The translations under genes and the position numbers were made by a program. Source: JAQVWU01 sp964628455 (lineage in GTDB: Bacteria; Bacillota; Clostridia; Oscillospirales; CAG-272). From it: a DNA stretch of 9,808 bases. Below the pieces are notes generated by a model. It searched no databases. It saw nothing but the letters and a program-made list of their open reading frames with translations, and was not told the DNA's origin. Location: contig CAZVPD010000139.1 of assembly GCA_964628455.1 (NCBI GenBank), positions 1-9,808 on the forward strand, in the 5' to 3' direction. Positions 1-6,098 of the stretch are shown here, one piece after another (positions within the stretch are counted from its first letter, which is position 1; each line of letters starts with the position of its first letter).

Positions 1-1139
1 TATTGATTGACGCGGTAGTTTTCCTGTGAATCGTCGTATTTCGGCAGAGGTATGACATAGAAATCGCTTTCCATCGCACGGACCGACGCGTTCTGGGAGA
101 AGCCGAAGGTCTGAGGGCAGAACAGCAGTCTGTTTTCCACAAACATCAGGGTGGACGCCGCGTCGAATTTTTCGTTTGCAAGGACCATGTTATAGTTGTT
201 GTCGTAAAGCAGGGCATGCAGCTTGTCGAAGACACTGACCGTATGTTCGTTTTCAAGGGTGATATTCATGACGCCCTCGCTGTCGGTTGAAGTGAATTCG
301 ACTCCCGCCGCGAAGAACATGCCGTTGAGAACATGCCCTTTCTGCATGACAAGACCCATGCTGTCCTCTTCGTCGCTTTTGCCGTTGCCGTTGAGGTCGC
401 TGTAGGCTGCCGACGAGTATAAGTTCAGCCTGTCCAGCGTCCATTCTCCCGCCGTTACGATATCGTAAATGTTCGTGTCCCCGTTGTAATCGTTCCACAT
501 GGGGGAATTGACGAACATCGCGTATATATAGGCGATAAAACTGATCGTGAGGTCGCCGGTCGACCAGTATTCGATCCCTTTATATGAAATGTTGTTCATA
601 TAGAGGCTGCTCCAGTAGTTTTTGGCAAAATCAAGGTGTCCGACGTTATTCAGATTTTTGAGGTATCCTTCGGCCGCGAGTGAAATGTTGAACCGCGTAT
701 GGCCGACCCCGACATCGTAATCATCGGCGCCGGAATTGACCGATAGGCCGAATACCGCACTGAATTTATCGAATCCGGTGACGTCAACGAGCACTATTTT
801 TACTTTCAGCCGTTCCTCCAGCGCCTGATTGCGCTTCCAGACGGCTTCGTTGACGACATCCCCCGTGTTGTCCTCTTCGCCGATCGCAATGGAGAGCTTT
901 TCGACGGCGGAAATAAAACGGATCTGTTCCCCGCCGAACGTCAGGCTGATGTCAAGGTCATCCGGATACGGGTCTTCCGTTTCCGCTGCCGCGGATTCGG
1001 GACCCGTCGTTCCGCTGCCGGCCGGCATATCCGACTTTTCGGAGCACGAAAACAGCGTCGGGAGATAAGAGCACAGAAGCAAAAAACAAACGAACCGCAG
1101 GAGAAAACCGGACCGGACTTTTTTCGTGTCGGCACTCAT
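1..1139 (-). CDS. Extracellular solute-binding lipoprotein, ABC sugar-type (C-terminus off the window)
   Basis: This is an open frame of 379 codons with no stop that leaves the left edge, so the C-terminal part is missing. It starts at ATG 1139-1137, with an AGAAAGG-type ribosome site at 1150-1156. Residues 12-31 form a hydrophobic signal peptide ending in a lipobox-like LFSC; Cys32 would be lipidated, and a low-complexity Ser/Thr/Glu linker follows. Residues 248-259 form a DLNGNGKSD loop resembling an EF-hand/dockerin calcium loop. The protein resembles the plus-strand binding protein at 6099-7586: both have a STGDL/TGDI segment, a GEWTLDRL/GTWTIDRM segment, the loop at almost the same residue number, and a PLPKYDD/TMPKYDE segment near residue 365-370. 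By that alignment about 110-120 residues are missing. The predicted role is capture of a carbohydrate-like ligand at the cell surface for an ABC importer. The family call is strong; the ligand is unknown. Confidence 0.88.
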   Translation of the reverse strand, partial: MSADTKKVRSGFLLRFVCFLLLCSYLPTLFSCSEKSDMPAGSGTTGPESAAAETEDPYPDDLDISLTFGGEQIRFISAVEKLSIAIGEEDNTGDVVNEAVWKRNQALEERLKVKIVLVDVTGFDKFSAVFGLSVNSGADDYDVGVGHTRFNISLAAEGYLKNLNNVGHLDFAKNYWSSLYMNNISYKGIEYWSTGDLTISFIAYIYAMFVNSPMWNDYNGDTNIYDIVTAGEWTLDRLNLYSSAAYSDLNGNGKSDEEDSMGLVMQKGHVLNGMFFAAGVEFTSTDSEGVMNITLENEHTVSVFDKLHALLYDNNYNMVLANEKFDAASTLMFVENRLLFCPQTFGFSQNASVRAMESDFYVIPLPKYDDSQENYRVNQ

Positions 1140-1154
1140 TTTAAACAGACCTTT

Positions 1155-1172
1155 CTTTTACGAACGTTAAAG
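1155..1172. promoter_or_regulatory. 18-bp near-palindrome, possible repressor operator in the binding-protein leader
   Basis: CTTTTACG (1155-1162) and CGTTAAAG (1165-1172) are inverted repeats around an AA centre, matching at 7 of 8 pairs. A loop of two bases is poor for an RNA hairpin but suits a dimeric DNA-binding protein; LacI-family operators often have such a CG-flanked centre. The site lies downstream of the predicted minus-strand start and overlaps the edge of that gene's ribosome site (1150-1156), where a bound repressor could block transcription. Function is inferred. Confidence 0.35.
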
Positions 1173-1208
1173 CGGATTCCCGACGGATATGGATTGTAAA
1201 AAAGCGGA
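1169..1208. repeat. Direct repeat AAAGCGGA, 32 bp apart, in the divergent control region
   Basis: AAAGCGGA occurs at 1169-1176 and again at 1201-1208, a 32 bp offset or about three helical turns. Each copy is followed by a C-rich stretch and then GATAT. Two same-face half-sites are what an AraC-type regulator would use, but no regulator gene is visible here and the repeat is short. Confidence 0.25.
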
Positions 1209-1228
1209 ACCTCGCCCGATATACGGAC

Positions 1229-1257
1229 ATTATATCCTATAATAAGGCGTTTTACAA
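1229..1257 (-). promoter_or_regulatory. Sigma-70-type promoter for the minus-strand binding-protein gene
   Basis: Read on the minus strand, a TTGTAA -35 (1257-1252) is followed after exactly 17 bp by a perfect TATAAT -10 (1234-1229). Transcription would start near 1222, leaving a leader of roughly 80 nt before the ATG at 1139. The hexamers and spacing are seen directly; activity is inferred. Confidence 0.6.
1238..1243 (+). promoter_or_regulatory. Candidate -10 box for the plus-strand operon
   Basis: A perfect TATAAT lies 49 bp upstream of the ATG at 1292, on the strand of the seven-gene operon. No convincing -35 hexamer sits 15-19 bp upstream (that stretch is CG-rich), so activity would need an activator. 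It is only 4 bp from the -10 of the opposing promoter, so the two promoters could exclude each other. The match could also be chance in an AT-rich stretch. Confidence 0.3.
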
Positions 1258-1291
1258 CAGATATTTGAAAAAAATTAAAACGGAGAATATT

Positions 1292-1394
1292 ATGTGGACG
1301 GAAGACAAGCTCAACGCTCTTCTGACCGGACCGTCGGAAGCGCTCTGCGCCGGGATAGGGCAGATAAAAGGCGATATCACGGTCCTCGGCGCCG
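1292..1394 (+). CDS. N-terminal fragment of the SDR-type NAD-dependent epimerase (cut by the assembly gap)
   Basis: The frame opens at ATG 1292 with a GGAG ribosome site at 1282-1285, 6 bases upstream, which favours this start over the in-frame TTG at 1265. The 34 visible codons end in GDITVLGA, the first beta strand of a Rossmann fold; the next residues, hidden by the Ns, should be the glycine-rich NAD(P)-binding GxxGxxG turn. The part downstream of the gap (1481-2410) has the rest of such a protein but lacks this strand and turn, so the two pieces almost certainly belong to one gene. If the gap is taken as exactly 10 bases, this frame hits a TAG at 1466-1468. The break is best read as an assembly fault, not a biological truncation. 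Confidence 0.72.
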
Positions 1395-1404
1395 NNNNNN
1401 NNNN
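1395..1404. other. Assembly gap (10 Ns)
   Basis: Ten consecutive Ns interrupt the glycine-rich loop of the epimerase gene. A run of exactly ten is a common scaffolding placeholder, so the true distance is unknown. Every reading frame drawn across it is arbitrary. Confidence 0.98.
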
Positions 1405-1480
1405 CCCCGGCAGGCTGGCCGCCCGCCAGCCAGCAGCGCGCGCTGGTGCCCCCATCCAGCGGCTTTAGCGGCTGGGGCAT
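1405..1480. repeat. GC-rich stretch of overlapping inverted repeats beside the gap
   Basis: GGCTGGC (1413-1419) pairs perfectly with GCCAGCC (1425-1431) over a 5-base loop. CGCTGG (1441-1446) pairs with CCAGCG (1456-1461), and CCAGC (1456-1460) can also pair with GCTGG (1471-1475). The same CCAGC/GCTGG word thus recurs on alternating strands five times in about 65 bases. This stretch has no sensible coding match to the epimerase on either side. It may be genuine structured DNA that stalled assembly, or misplaced sequence at a contig end. Confidence 0.6.
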
Positions 1481-2410
1481 ATGCTCGCACGCGGGCACGG
1501 CTTGCTCGCAGCGGCCAAAAAAGCGGCAGCCGCCGCGGGCATTAAAAAAGAAGTCACGGCCGTGTCACGCTTTACGGACCGCGCGGCGGAGGAGTTCCTC
1601 GACAGCCACGGCATCAGGCGCATCTGCTGCGACCTGCTGGACGAAGCGCAGTTTGACTCCCTGCCGGATGCGGAGAACGTGATCTTCATGGCGGGCAGGA
1701 AGTTCGGTACAGACGGCGGCGAAAGCGAAACGTGGGCGATGAACGCCGCCCTTCCGGCTTACGCCGCGCGCAAATACAAAAACGCGAACACCGTCGTTTT
1801 CTCTTCGGGCAACGTCTACCCTATGACCGGCGCGTCCTCGGGCGGCTGCGATGAAGACTGCGCGCCCGGTCCGGCGGGGGAATATGCTATGAGCTGCCTT
1901 GCACGCGAACGCATTTTCGAATACGCGTCGCTCCGCAGCGGGACGAAAGTACTCCTGCTGCGGCTCAATTACGCCGTTGACCTGCGGTACGGCGTGCTGT
2001 ACGACATAGCCGATAAAATCATGAAAAACCTGCCGGTTTCGCTGTCCGTTCCCTGCTTCAACTGCGTATGGCAGGGATACGCGAACGAAGCCGCCATCCG
2101 GGGGCTGCTTCACACCGGTTCGCCGGCGGTGAAGATCAACATCACCGGACCCGAAACCGTGTCCGTCCGGCAGACGGCGCTGAAACTCGGTGAATATCTC
2201 GGCATCAAACCCGTTTTTGCGGATGACAGTGAACGCAGTGCGTTCACTGCGGACGCCCTGCTCAGCAATTCGTCGCGCGCCATGGAGATGTTCGGATATC
2301 CGTCTGTTTCCATAAATAAGCTGATACGGTGGCAGGCGGAGTGGATCGCGGACGGGGGACGCGCTTTGGGCAAGCCGACTCACTTTGAGGAACGCGGGGG
2401 GAAATACTGA
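1481..2410 (+). CDS. SDR-type NAD-dependent epimerase/dehydratase-like protein (main part after the gap)
   Basis: This is the bulk of an extended/atypical short-chain dehydrogenase. The ATG at 1481 is only the first start after the gap; true homology probably begins near residue 10 (AAAKKAAAAAGIKKEV), the first helix of a Rossmann fold whose first strand is the fragment at 1292-1394. NVIFMAGRKFGTDG (67-79) is the fourth-strand region, WAMNAALPAYAARKY (85-99) the following helix, VFSSGNVYP (106-114) carries the catalytic Ser, and Tyr135 starts the catalytic YxxxK motif. That motif reads YAMSC, so the usual Lys is Cys139. The C-terminus ends in HFEERGGKY. The gene overlaps the DapA-like gene by one base (TGATG), so translation is coupled. 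The pairing suggests oxidation, epimerization or dehydration of a sugar or sugar acid before aldol cleavage. Fold confident; reaction unknown. It contains a perfect 23-bp palindrome at 2227-2249. Confidence 0.85.
   Translation: MLARGHGLLAAAKKAAAAAGIKKEVTAVSRFTDRAAEEFLDSHGIRRICCDLLDEAQFDSLPDAENVIFMAGRKFGTDGGESETWAMNAALPAYAARKYKNANTVVFSSGNVYPMTGASSGGCDEDCAPGPAGEYAMSCLARERIFEYASLRSGTKVLLLRLNYAVDLRYGVLYDIADKIMKNLPVSLSVPCFNCVWQGYANEAAIRGLLHTGSPAVKINITGPETVSVRQTALKLGEYLGIKPVFADDSERSAFTADALLSNSSRAMEMFGYPSVSINKLIRWQAEWIADGGRALGKPTHFEERGGKY
2227..2249. repeat. Perfect 23-bp palindrome inside the epimerase gene
   Basis: CAGTGAACGCA (2227-2237) and TGCGTTCACTG (2239-2249) are exact reverse complements around a single central G. 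It lies in codons for DSERSAFTA, which look normal for the protein. A one-base centre cannot form a good RNA loop without opening inner pairs, so a dimeric protein site is the more natural reading, though a cruciform or chance match is possible. Confidence 0.6.
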
Positions 2411-3405
2411 TGGACAGGCACACAGAAGCGATGAAAACACTCCTGGACGGGGCGTTTATACCGGCGATCCCTTTGGCGCTTGATGACGCCCGCCGTTTTG
2501 ACGAAGCGCGTCAGCGCAGGCTGATACGCTATTATCTGGACTGCGGCTCGGGCGGCATCGCGGCGGCGGTGCACAGCACGCAGTTTGAGATCAGATCGCC
2601 GGAGCACGGTCTCCTGATCCCGGTGCTCGGGGCGGTCGGCGATGAAATATCACGCTTTGAAAAAGAGACCGGAAAGACGGTCATAAAGATCGCGGGAGTC
2701 TGCGGCTGCGTGAAGCAGGCGTCCGCGGAGGCGGAAACGGCCGCAAAACTCGGCTACGACGCGGTCCTGCTCAGCCCCGGGGGACTCGGTTCCCTGAGCG
2801 AAAGCGAAATGCTTTCACGAACGGAAACAGTCGCGGGCATACTGCCCGTCATCGGGTTCTACCTGCAGACCAAAGTCGGCGGCAGGAGATTTTCATACGG
2901 CTACTGGCAGAGAATGTGCGAAATCCCCCGTGTCGCGGCGGTCAAATGCGCGTCCTTTGACCGCTATTCGACCGTCGACGTCGTGCGCGCGGCGGCTTTT
3001 TCCTCGCGTGCCGATGAGATCGCGCTGTATACCGGGAACGACGACCATATCCTGACCGACCTTCTGACCGTCTTCAGGTTCGGGGAGAAAGAGAAGCGCT
3101 TCGCGGGCGGTCTGCTCGGTCACTGGGCGGTGTGGACGAAGAAAGCCGTCGAAATTTTCGGAAGGGTAAAAGGCGGGGACGCATCGCCGGAGCTCCTGAC
3201 CCTCGCTTCGGAGATCACCGATATGAACGCCGCGGTCTTTGACGCCGCAAATGATTTCAGGGGCTGCATCCCGGGCATCCACGAGGTTCTGCGCAGGGAA
3301 GGGCTCTTCGGCAATATCCTGTGCCTCGATCCCGGATTAAAGCTTTCGGAGGGCCAGTCCGAAGAGATCGACAGGGTCTGCCGGCTGTACCCGCATCTGA
3401 TTTAA
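2410..3405 (+). CDS. DapA-superfamily aldolase/lyase (dihydrodipicolinate synthase-like TIM barrel)
   Basis: A 331-residue protein of the class I aldolase family that includes dihydrodipicolinate synthase and N-acetylneuraminate lyase. It starts at an ATG overlapping the previous stop, with a G-rich ribosome site at about 2396-2401. FIPAIPLALD (16-25) forms the first strand, HSTQFE (55-60) takes the place of the TTGE substrate loop, GFYLQ (149-153) supplies catalytic Tyr151, and VAAVKC (175-180) holds the Schiff-base Lys179. TGNDDHI (208-214) and GGLLGHWAVWTKKAVE (233-248) are typical of a non-DHDPS subgroup. Five residues after the Tyr, where DHDPS has the Arg that binds the aldehyde carboxylate, there is Val156, so lysine synthesis is unlikely. 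A role in cleaving or forming a 2-keto-3-deoxy sugar acid fits the operon. No signal peptide; cytoplasmic. Family confident, substrate unknown. Confidence 0.9.
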   Translation: MDRHTEAMKTLLDGAFIPAIPLALDDARRFDEARQRRLIRYYLDCGSGGIAAAVHSTQFEIRSPEHGLLIPVLGAVGDEISRFEKETGKTVIKIAGVCGCVKQASAEAETAAKLGYDAVLLSPGGLGSLSESEMLSRTETVAGILPVIGFYLQTKVGGRRFSYGYWQRMCEIPRVAAVKCASFDRYSTVDVVRAAAFSSRADEIALYTGNDDHILTDLLTVFRFGEKEKRFAGGLLGHWAVWTKKAVEIFGRVKGGDASPELLTLASEITDMNAAVFDAANDFRGCIPGIHEVLRREGLFGNILCLDPGLKLSEGQSEEIDRVCRLYPHLI

Positions 3406-3427
3406 ACAGCGAAAGGTCAAAAAAAAA

Positions 3428-4711
3428 ATGAAATTCGCGATCGGAAAAAGAATCATCACCCCCCGGTTCTCTTTCGTGCAGCACGGATTTGCCGCGCGCC
3501 ACGATCCGGTGACAAAAGTCCACGACGAACTTTACGCGACCGCCGCCGTGCTGTCCGCAAATTCCGTGATCGTTCTGATCACGCTGGACCTGATATCGGG
3601 GGACAGGAACTTTGAAAAAGCGCTGTATGCCGCGCTTTTTCACGACCACCGCATACCATCCGACCGTATTATCCTCTCGTATTCCCATACGCACGGCGCC
3701 CTGGGACTGGGGGATTTCGACGGCGAGGAAGTGCCGGGTTTCCGCGATACCGTTCTCGGCGTCATCCGGGACCTTGTGAAAGAGACCGCGGAGCATCTGC
3801 GCGAGTCGAAGATGTCGTTTTGCAGGGCGTCTTCTGATTTCGGCATCTGCCGCCGGTTTCCCTCGCCCGAAGGCATCCTCCTCAAACCCTATGACGACCC
3901 CGAAAGCGCGGACCGTGACCTGTATCTGCTGAAGTTCGAAGACGAAGACGGCCTGCGCGCCATCCTCTGGAATTACTCCTGCCATCCGGTCTCCTGCGGC
4001 TCGGACAACCTTGAAGTCACCGCCGATTTTCCGGGCGCCGTCAGAAGCCTGCTTGAAGAAAAATACCCCGGAGCGGGCATGATGTTCCTGCAGGGCTGCG
4101 GGGCGGACGTCAACCCGGTCATTTCGGTTGCCGGGGACAGCTTTGTCGGCCTGACGCCGGAGCAGATGACCGCAGGGGCAAGGCGCCTGGCGGACGGGAT
4201 CACGGAAGCTGTAAATAAAGGAGCATGGAGGAGCACGGACATCTGCTTTAAGGCGGTTTCCGAAGAGATCATTCTGCCGTGCGAAAACCGGGACCGGAGC
4301 TACTGGGAAAAAATCGCGGATGATCCGCGGGAACCGGAATACAGGAAGACCGACGCCCGCAGGGCCGTCGAAAAATATGACCGCGGTGAACTGGCCGGCG
4401 GACTGCCGTTTCGCATCAAATGCATACGGCTGAGCGAAGGCCTTCGGATCGTCTGCCTCGAAGACGAGATCGTAAGCGCTTACGGCAGACAGATCAGGGA
4501 AGGGCTCGCGGGCGACACGGTCACACTCGGCTACACGGGAAGCATCTGCTGTTATATACCGACCGCGCGGATGCTGCGGGAAGGCGGTTATGAGAGCCAT
4601 ACTTTCTTAAGCGCCGGAATTTGCGGTCCGTTCCGGGAAGAGCTCGAGGAGCTGATCACGTCGACGGCATGCCGTCTGGCTGAAAACACCCGATATGCAG
4701 CCGGCGGATGA
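3428..4711 (+). CDS. Neutral/alkaline ceramidase-like hydrolase, N-terminal domain only (paralogue A)
   Basis: This 427-residue protein shows the neutral non-lysosomal ceramidase N-terminal-domain pattern: ITPRFSFVQHGFAAR (10-24), VHDELYATAAVL (31-42), SHTHGALG (86-93) with the HxH zinc pair His87/His89, NYSCHPVSC (182-190) with His186, TADFPGA (198-204), FLQGCGADVNP (220-230), LEDEIVSAYG (344-353) and GYTGSICCYIPT (368-379) with the C-terminal Glu and Tyr expected to bind zinc. Known ceramidases are secreted and carry a further C-terminal domain; this one has neither a signal peptide nor that domain, so it probably acts in the cytosol on a small amide or N-acyl compound. It starts at ATG 3428 after a GAAAGG site (3411-3416) and a run of ten As, 22 bp after the DapA-like gene. 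A paralogue follows directly downstream. Confidence 0.82.
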   Translation: MKFAIGKRIITPRFSFVQHGFAARHDPVTKVHDELYATAAVLSANSVIVLITLDLISGDRNFEKALYAALFHDHRIPSDRIILSYSHTHGALGLGDFDGEEVPGFRDTVLGVIRDLVKETAEHLRESKMSFCRASSDFGICRRFPSPEGILLKPYDDPESADRDLYLLKFEDEDGLRAILWNYSCHPVSCGSDNLEVTADFPGAVRSLLEEKYPGAGMMFLQGCGADVNPVISVAGDSFVGLTPEQMTAGARRLADGITEAVNKGAWRSTDICFKAVSEEIILPCENRDRSYWEKIADDPREPEYRKTDARRAVEKYDRGELAGGLPFRIKCIRLSEGLRIVCLEDEIVSAYGRQIREGLAGDTVTLGYTGSICCYIPTARMLREGGYESHTFLSAGICGPFREELEELITSTACRLAENTRYAAGG

Positions 4712-4763
4712 TCCCGAAGAAAGCAAAAACATCACCGGCTTCTTTATGAACGGAAAGGGAAAA

Positions 4764-4770
4764 GAGGAAA
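4764..4770 (+). promoter_or_regulatory. Ribosome binding site that fixes the TTG start of paralogue B
   Basis: GAGGAAA lies 4 bases before TTG 4775 (7 bases from the GAGG core). The residues after the TTG, KFAVNKRVITPRF, align from position 2 with the ATG-started upstream paralogue (KFAIGKRIITPRF), so the two proteins begin at the same point and TTG is the real initiator. Confidence 0.8.
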
Positions 4771-4774
4771 GAAA

Positions 4775-6070
4775 TTGAAATTCGCAGTGAACAAACGGGT
4801 GATCACCCCCCGGTTTTCTTTCGTGCAGCAGGGATTTGCCGCGCGTCACGACCCGTGGACAAACGTGCACGACGACCTTTACGCGAGGGCTGCCGTGCTG
4901 GCCGAAAATACGGTGACCGTCCTGATCTCGCTGGACCTGATATCGGGGGACAGGAGCTTTGAAAAAGAGGTCTGCACGGCTCTGTCCGAAGCGTTCGGCA
5001 TCCCGCCGGATCACATCGTCCTGTCGTATACCCATACGCACGGAGCCCTCGGGATCGGAAACTACGGCGGAGAGGAGTCGGCCGGTTACCGCGCATCGGT
5101 TCTCGGCACCGTAACGGACCTTGTGCGGGAAGGCCTTGAAGGGCTGCGCGAGGTAAAGATGTCGCTCTGCAGGGCGTCTTCGGACTTCGGCGTCAGCCGG
5201 CGGTATCCTTCGCCCGAAGGCATCCTGTGGAAGCCGAATTTCGATCCCGAAGCCGCGGATCACGATTTATATCTTTTAAAATTCGAAGACGGGGACGGCA
5301 TCCGCGGCAAACGCGGCATCCGCGGTATCCTCTGGAATTACGCCTGCCATCCGACCTCCTGCGGTCCTTCGAACCTCGAGATCACCGCCGATTATCCGGG
5401 CGCTGTCGCACAGTTCCTCGAGAACGAATTCCCCGGCTCGTGCGCGATGTTCCTGCAGGGCTGCGGAGCCGATGTCAAGCCCGTCATCTCGGCTTCGGGA
5501 GGCAGTTTCGTCAGCCTGACGGCGGAACAGATGACCCTGGGTTCGCGCAGAATGGCGGACGACCTGCTGCGCGCCCTGCGGGACGGTGAATGGAAGGAGA
5601 CCGGCGGGGACATGACGGCGCGTTCCGAAGAGATCATGCTGCCCTGCGTTCACTGGGACCGCAGCGGCTGGGAAGGGATCGCATACGGCGAAAATCAGCC
5701 CGAATACAGGAAAAAGGCCGCGCTCCGCGCTCTGGAAAAATACGACCGGGGCGAACTGACCCCGGGGCTTCCGTTTGTCCTGAAATGCGTGCGCCTGAGC
5801 GCGGACGTCCGAATGCTCTGCCTTGAAAACGAAATGGTGAACGCCTACGGCAGACGCATCAAAGAGCGGATCGCCGGCGACACGATCACACTCGGTTATA
5901 CGGGGCGCGTCTGCGGCTATATCCCGACCGCGCAGATCCTGCGTGATGGCGGTTATGAAAGCGAAAGTTTTCTGGGGGCGGGAACGGCCGGTCCCTTTGC
6001 GGAGGAACTCGAGGAAGCCGTCCTGTCCGCGGCCGTGCGCCTGGCGGAGAGGACCGAACAGGAAACGTGA
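4775..6070 (+). CDS. Neutral/alkaline ceramidase-like hydrolase, N-terminal domain only (paralogue B, TTG start)
   Basis: A 431-residue tandem paralogue of the preceding gene: 47 of the first 60 residues are identical by my count, and the DNA is also close, which suggests an in-place duplication. Zinc-site candidates are kept: THTHGALG (86-93), NYACHPTSC (188-196) with His192, LENEMVNAYG (350-359), GYTGRVCGYIPT (374-385). Two differences stand out. The conserved DVNP of the QGCGADVNP motif reads DVKP (Lys235), and six extra residues (around 178-184, GIRGKRGIRG) result from an 18-bp duplication in the DNA. Translation begins at TTG 4775, supported by the GAGG site at 4764 and by alignment with paralogue A. 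There is no signal peptide. The two copies may handle different acyl or sugar variants, or act as a heteromer; both ideas are inference. Confidence 0.83.
   Translation: MKFAVNKRVITPRFSFVQQGFAARHDPWTNVHDDLYARAAVLAENTVTVLISLDLISGDRSFEKEVCTALSEAFGIPPDHIVLSYTHTHGALGIGNYGGEESAGYRASVLGTVTDLVREGLEGLREVKMSLCRASSDFGVSRRYPSPEGILWKPNFDPEAADHDLYLLKFEDGDGIRGKRGIRGILWNYACHPTSCGPSNLEITADYPGAVAQFLENEFPGSCAMFLQGCGADVKPVISASGGSFVSLTAEQMTLGSRRMADDLLRALRDGEWKETGGDMTARSEEIMLPCVHWDRSGWEGIAYGENQPEYRKKAALRALEKYDRGELTPGLPFVLKCVRLSADVRMLCLENEMVNAYGRRIKERIAGDTITLGYTGRVCGYIPTAQILRDGGYESESFLGAGTAGPFAEELEEAVLSAAVRLAERTEQET
5296..5325 (+). repeat. 18-bp-period in-frame duplication within paralogue B
   Basis: CGGCATCCGCGG occurs at 5296-5307 and 5314-5325, an 18 bp offset. 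It encodes GIRG-KR-GIRG where paralogue A has only GLRA before the ILWNY strand, giving exactly six extra residues. The frame is intact, so the change is a tolerated loop expansion. Confidence 0.75.
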
Positions 6071-6098
6071 TCAAATTTATTTTCGGAGGATTTCGCTT

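Noticed and set aside
1265..1291. Earlier TTG start for the epimerase fragment
   Set aside because: The ATG at 1292 has a well-placed GGAG; the TTG lies in an A-rich leader with no ribosome site, and its extra nine residues are Lys-rich.
1405..1500. Structured segment beside the gap as an integron attC or mobile-element end
   Set aside because: No core-site sequences, integrase, transposase or target duplication could be seen; an assembly artefact explains it more simply.
1565..2440. Minus-strand open frame (291 codons) opposite the epimerase gene
   Set aside because: The plus strand carries clear SDR motifs; the antisense translation is Arg-rich low-complexity sequence with no ribosome site supporting it.
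3419..3428. Run of ten As at the start of paralogue A as a slippage site
   Set aside because: Nine of the ten bases lie in the leader and only the last is the first base of the ATG, so slippage would only change ribosome-site spacing; there is no sign of a programmed frameshift.
3257..4600. Long minus-strand open frame (447 codons) opposite paralogue A
   Set aside because: It mirrors a gene with clear family motifs. Long antisense frames are expected opposite GC-rich genes, and its translation is rich in Arg/Pro/His without recognizable motifs.
4747..4778. Ten-codon leader frame (ATG 4747) whose TGA overlaps the TTG start of paralogue B
   Set aside because: The overlap suggests translational coupling, but the frame has no convincing ribosome site of its own, and its sequence is mostly the purine-rich ribosome site region of paralogue B.
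5943..6098. 52-codon upstream extension of the second binding protein
   Set aside because: It overlaps the end of paralogue B, is Arg/Pro-rich, and would bury the signal peptide that begins cleanly at ATG 6099 after a GGAGGA site.
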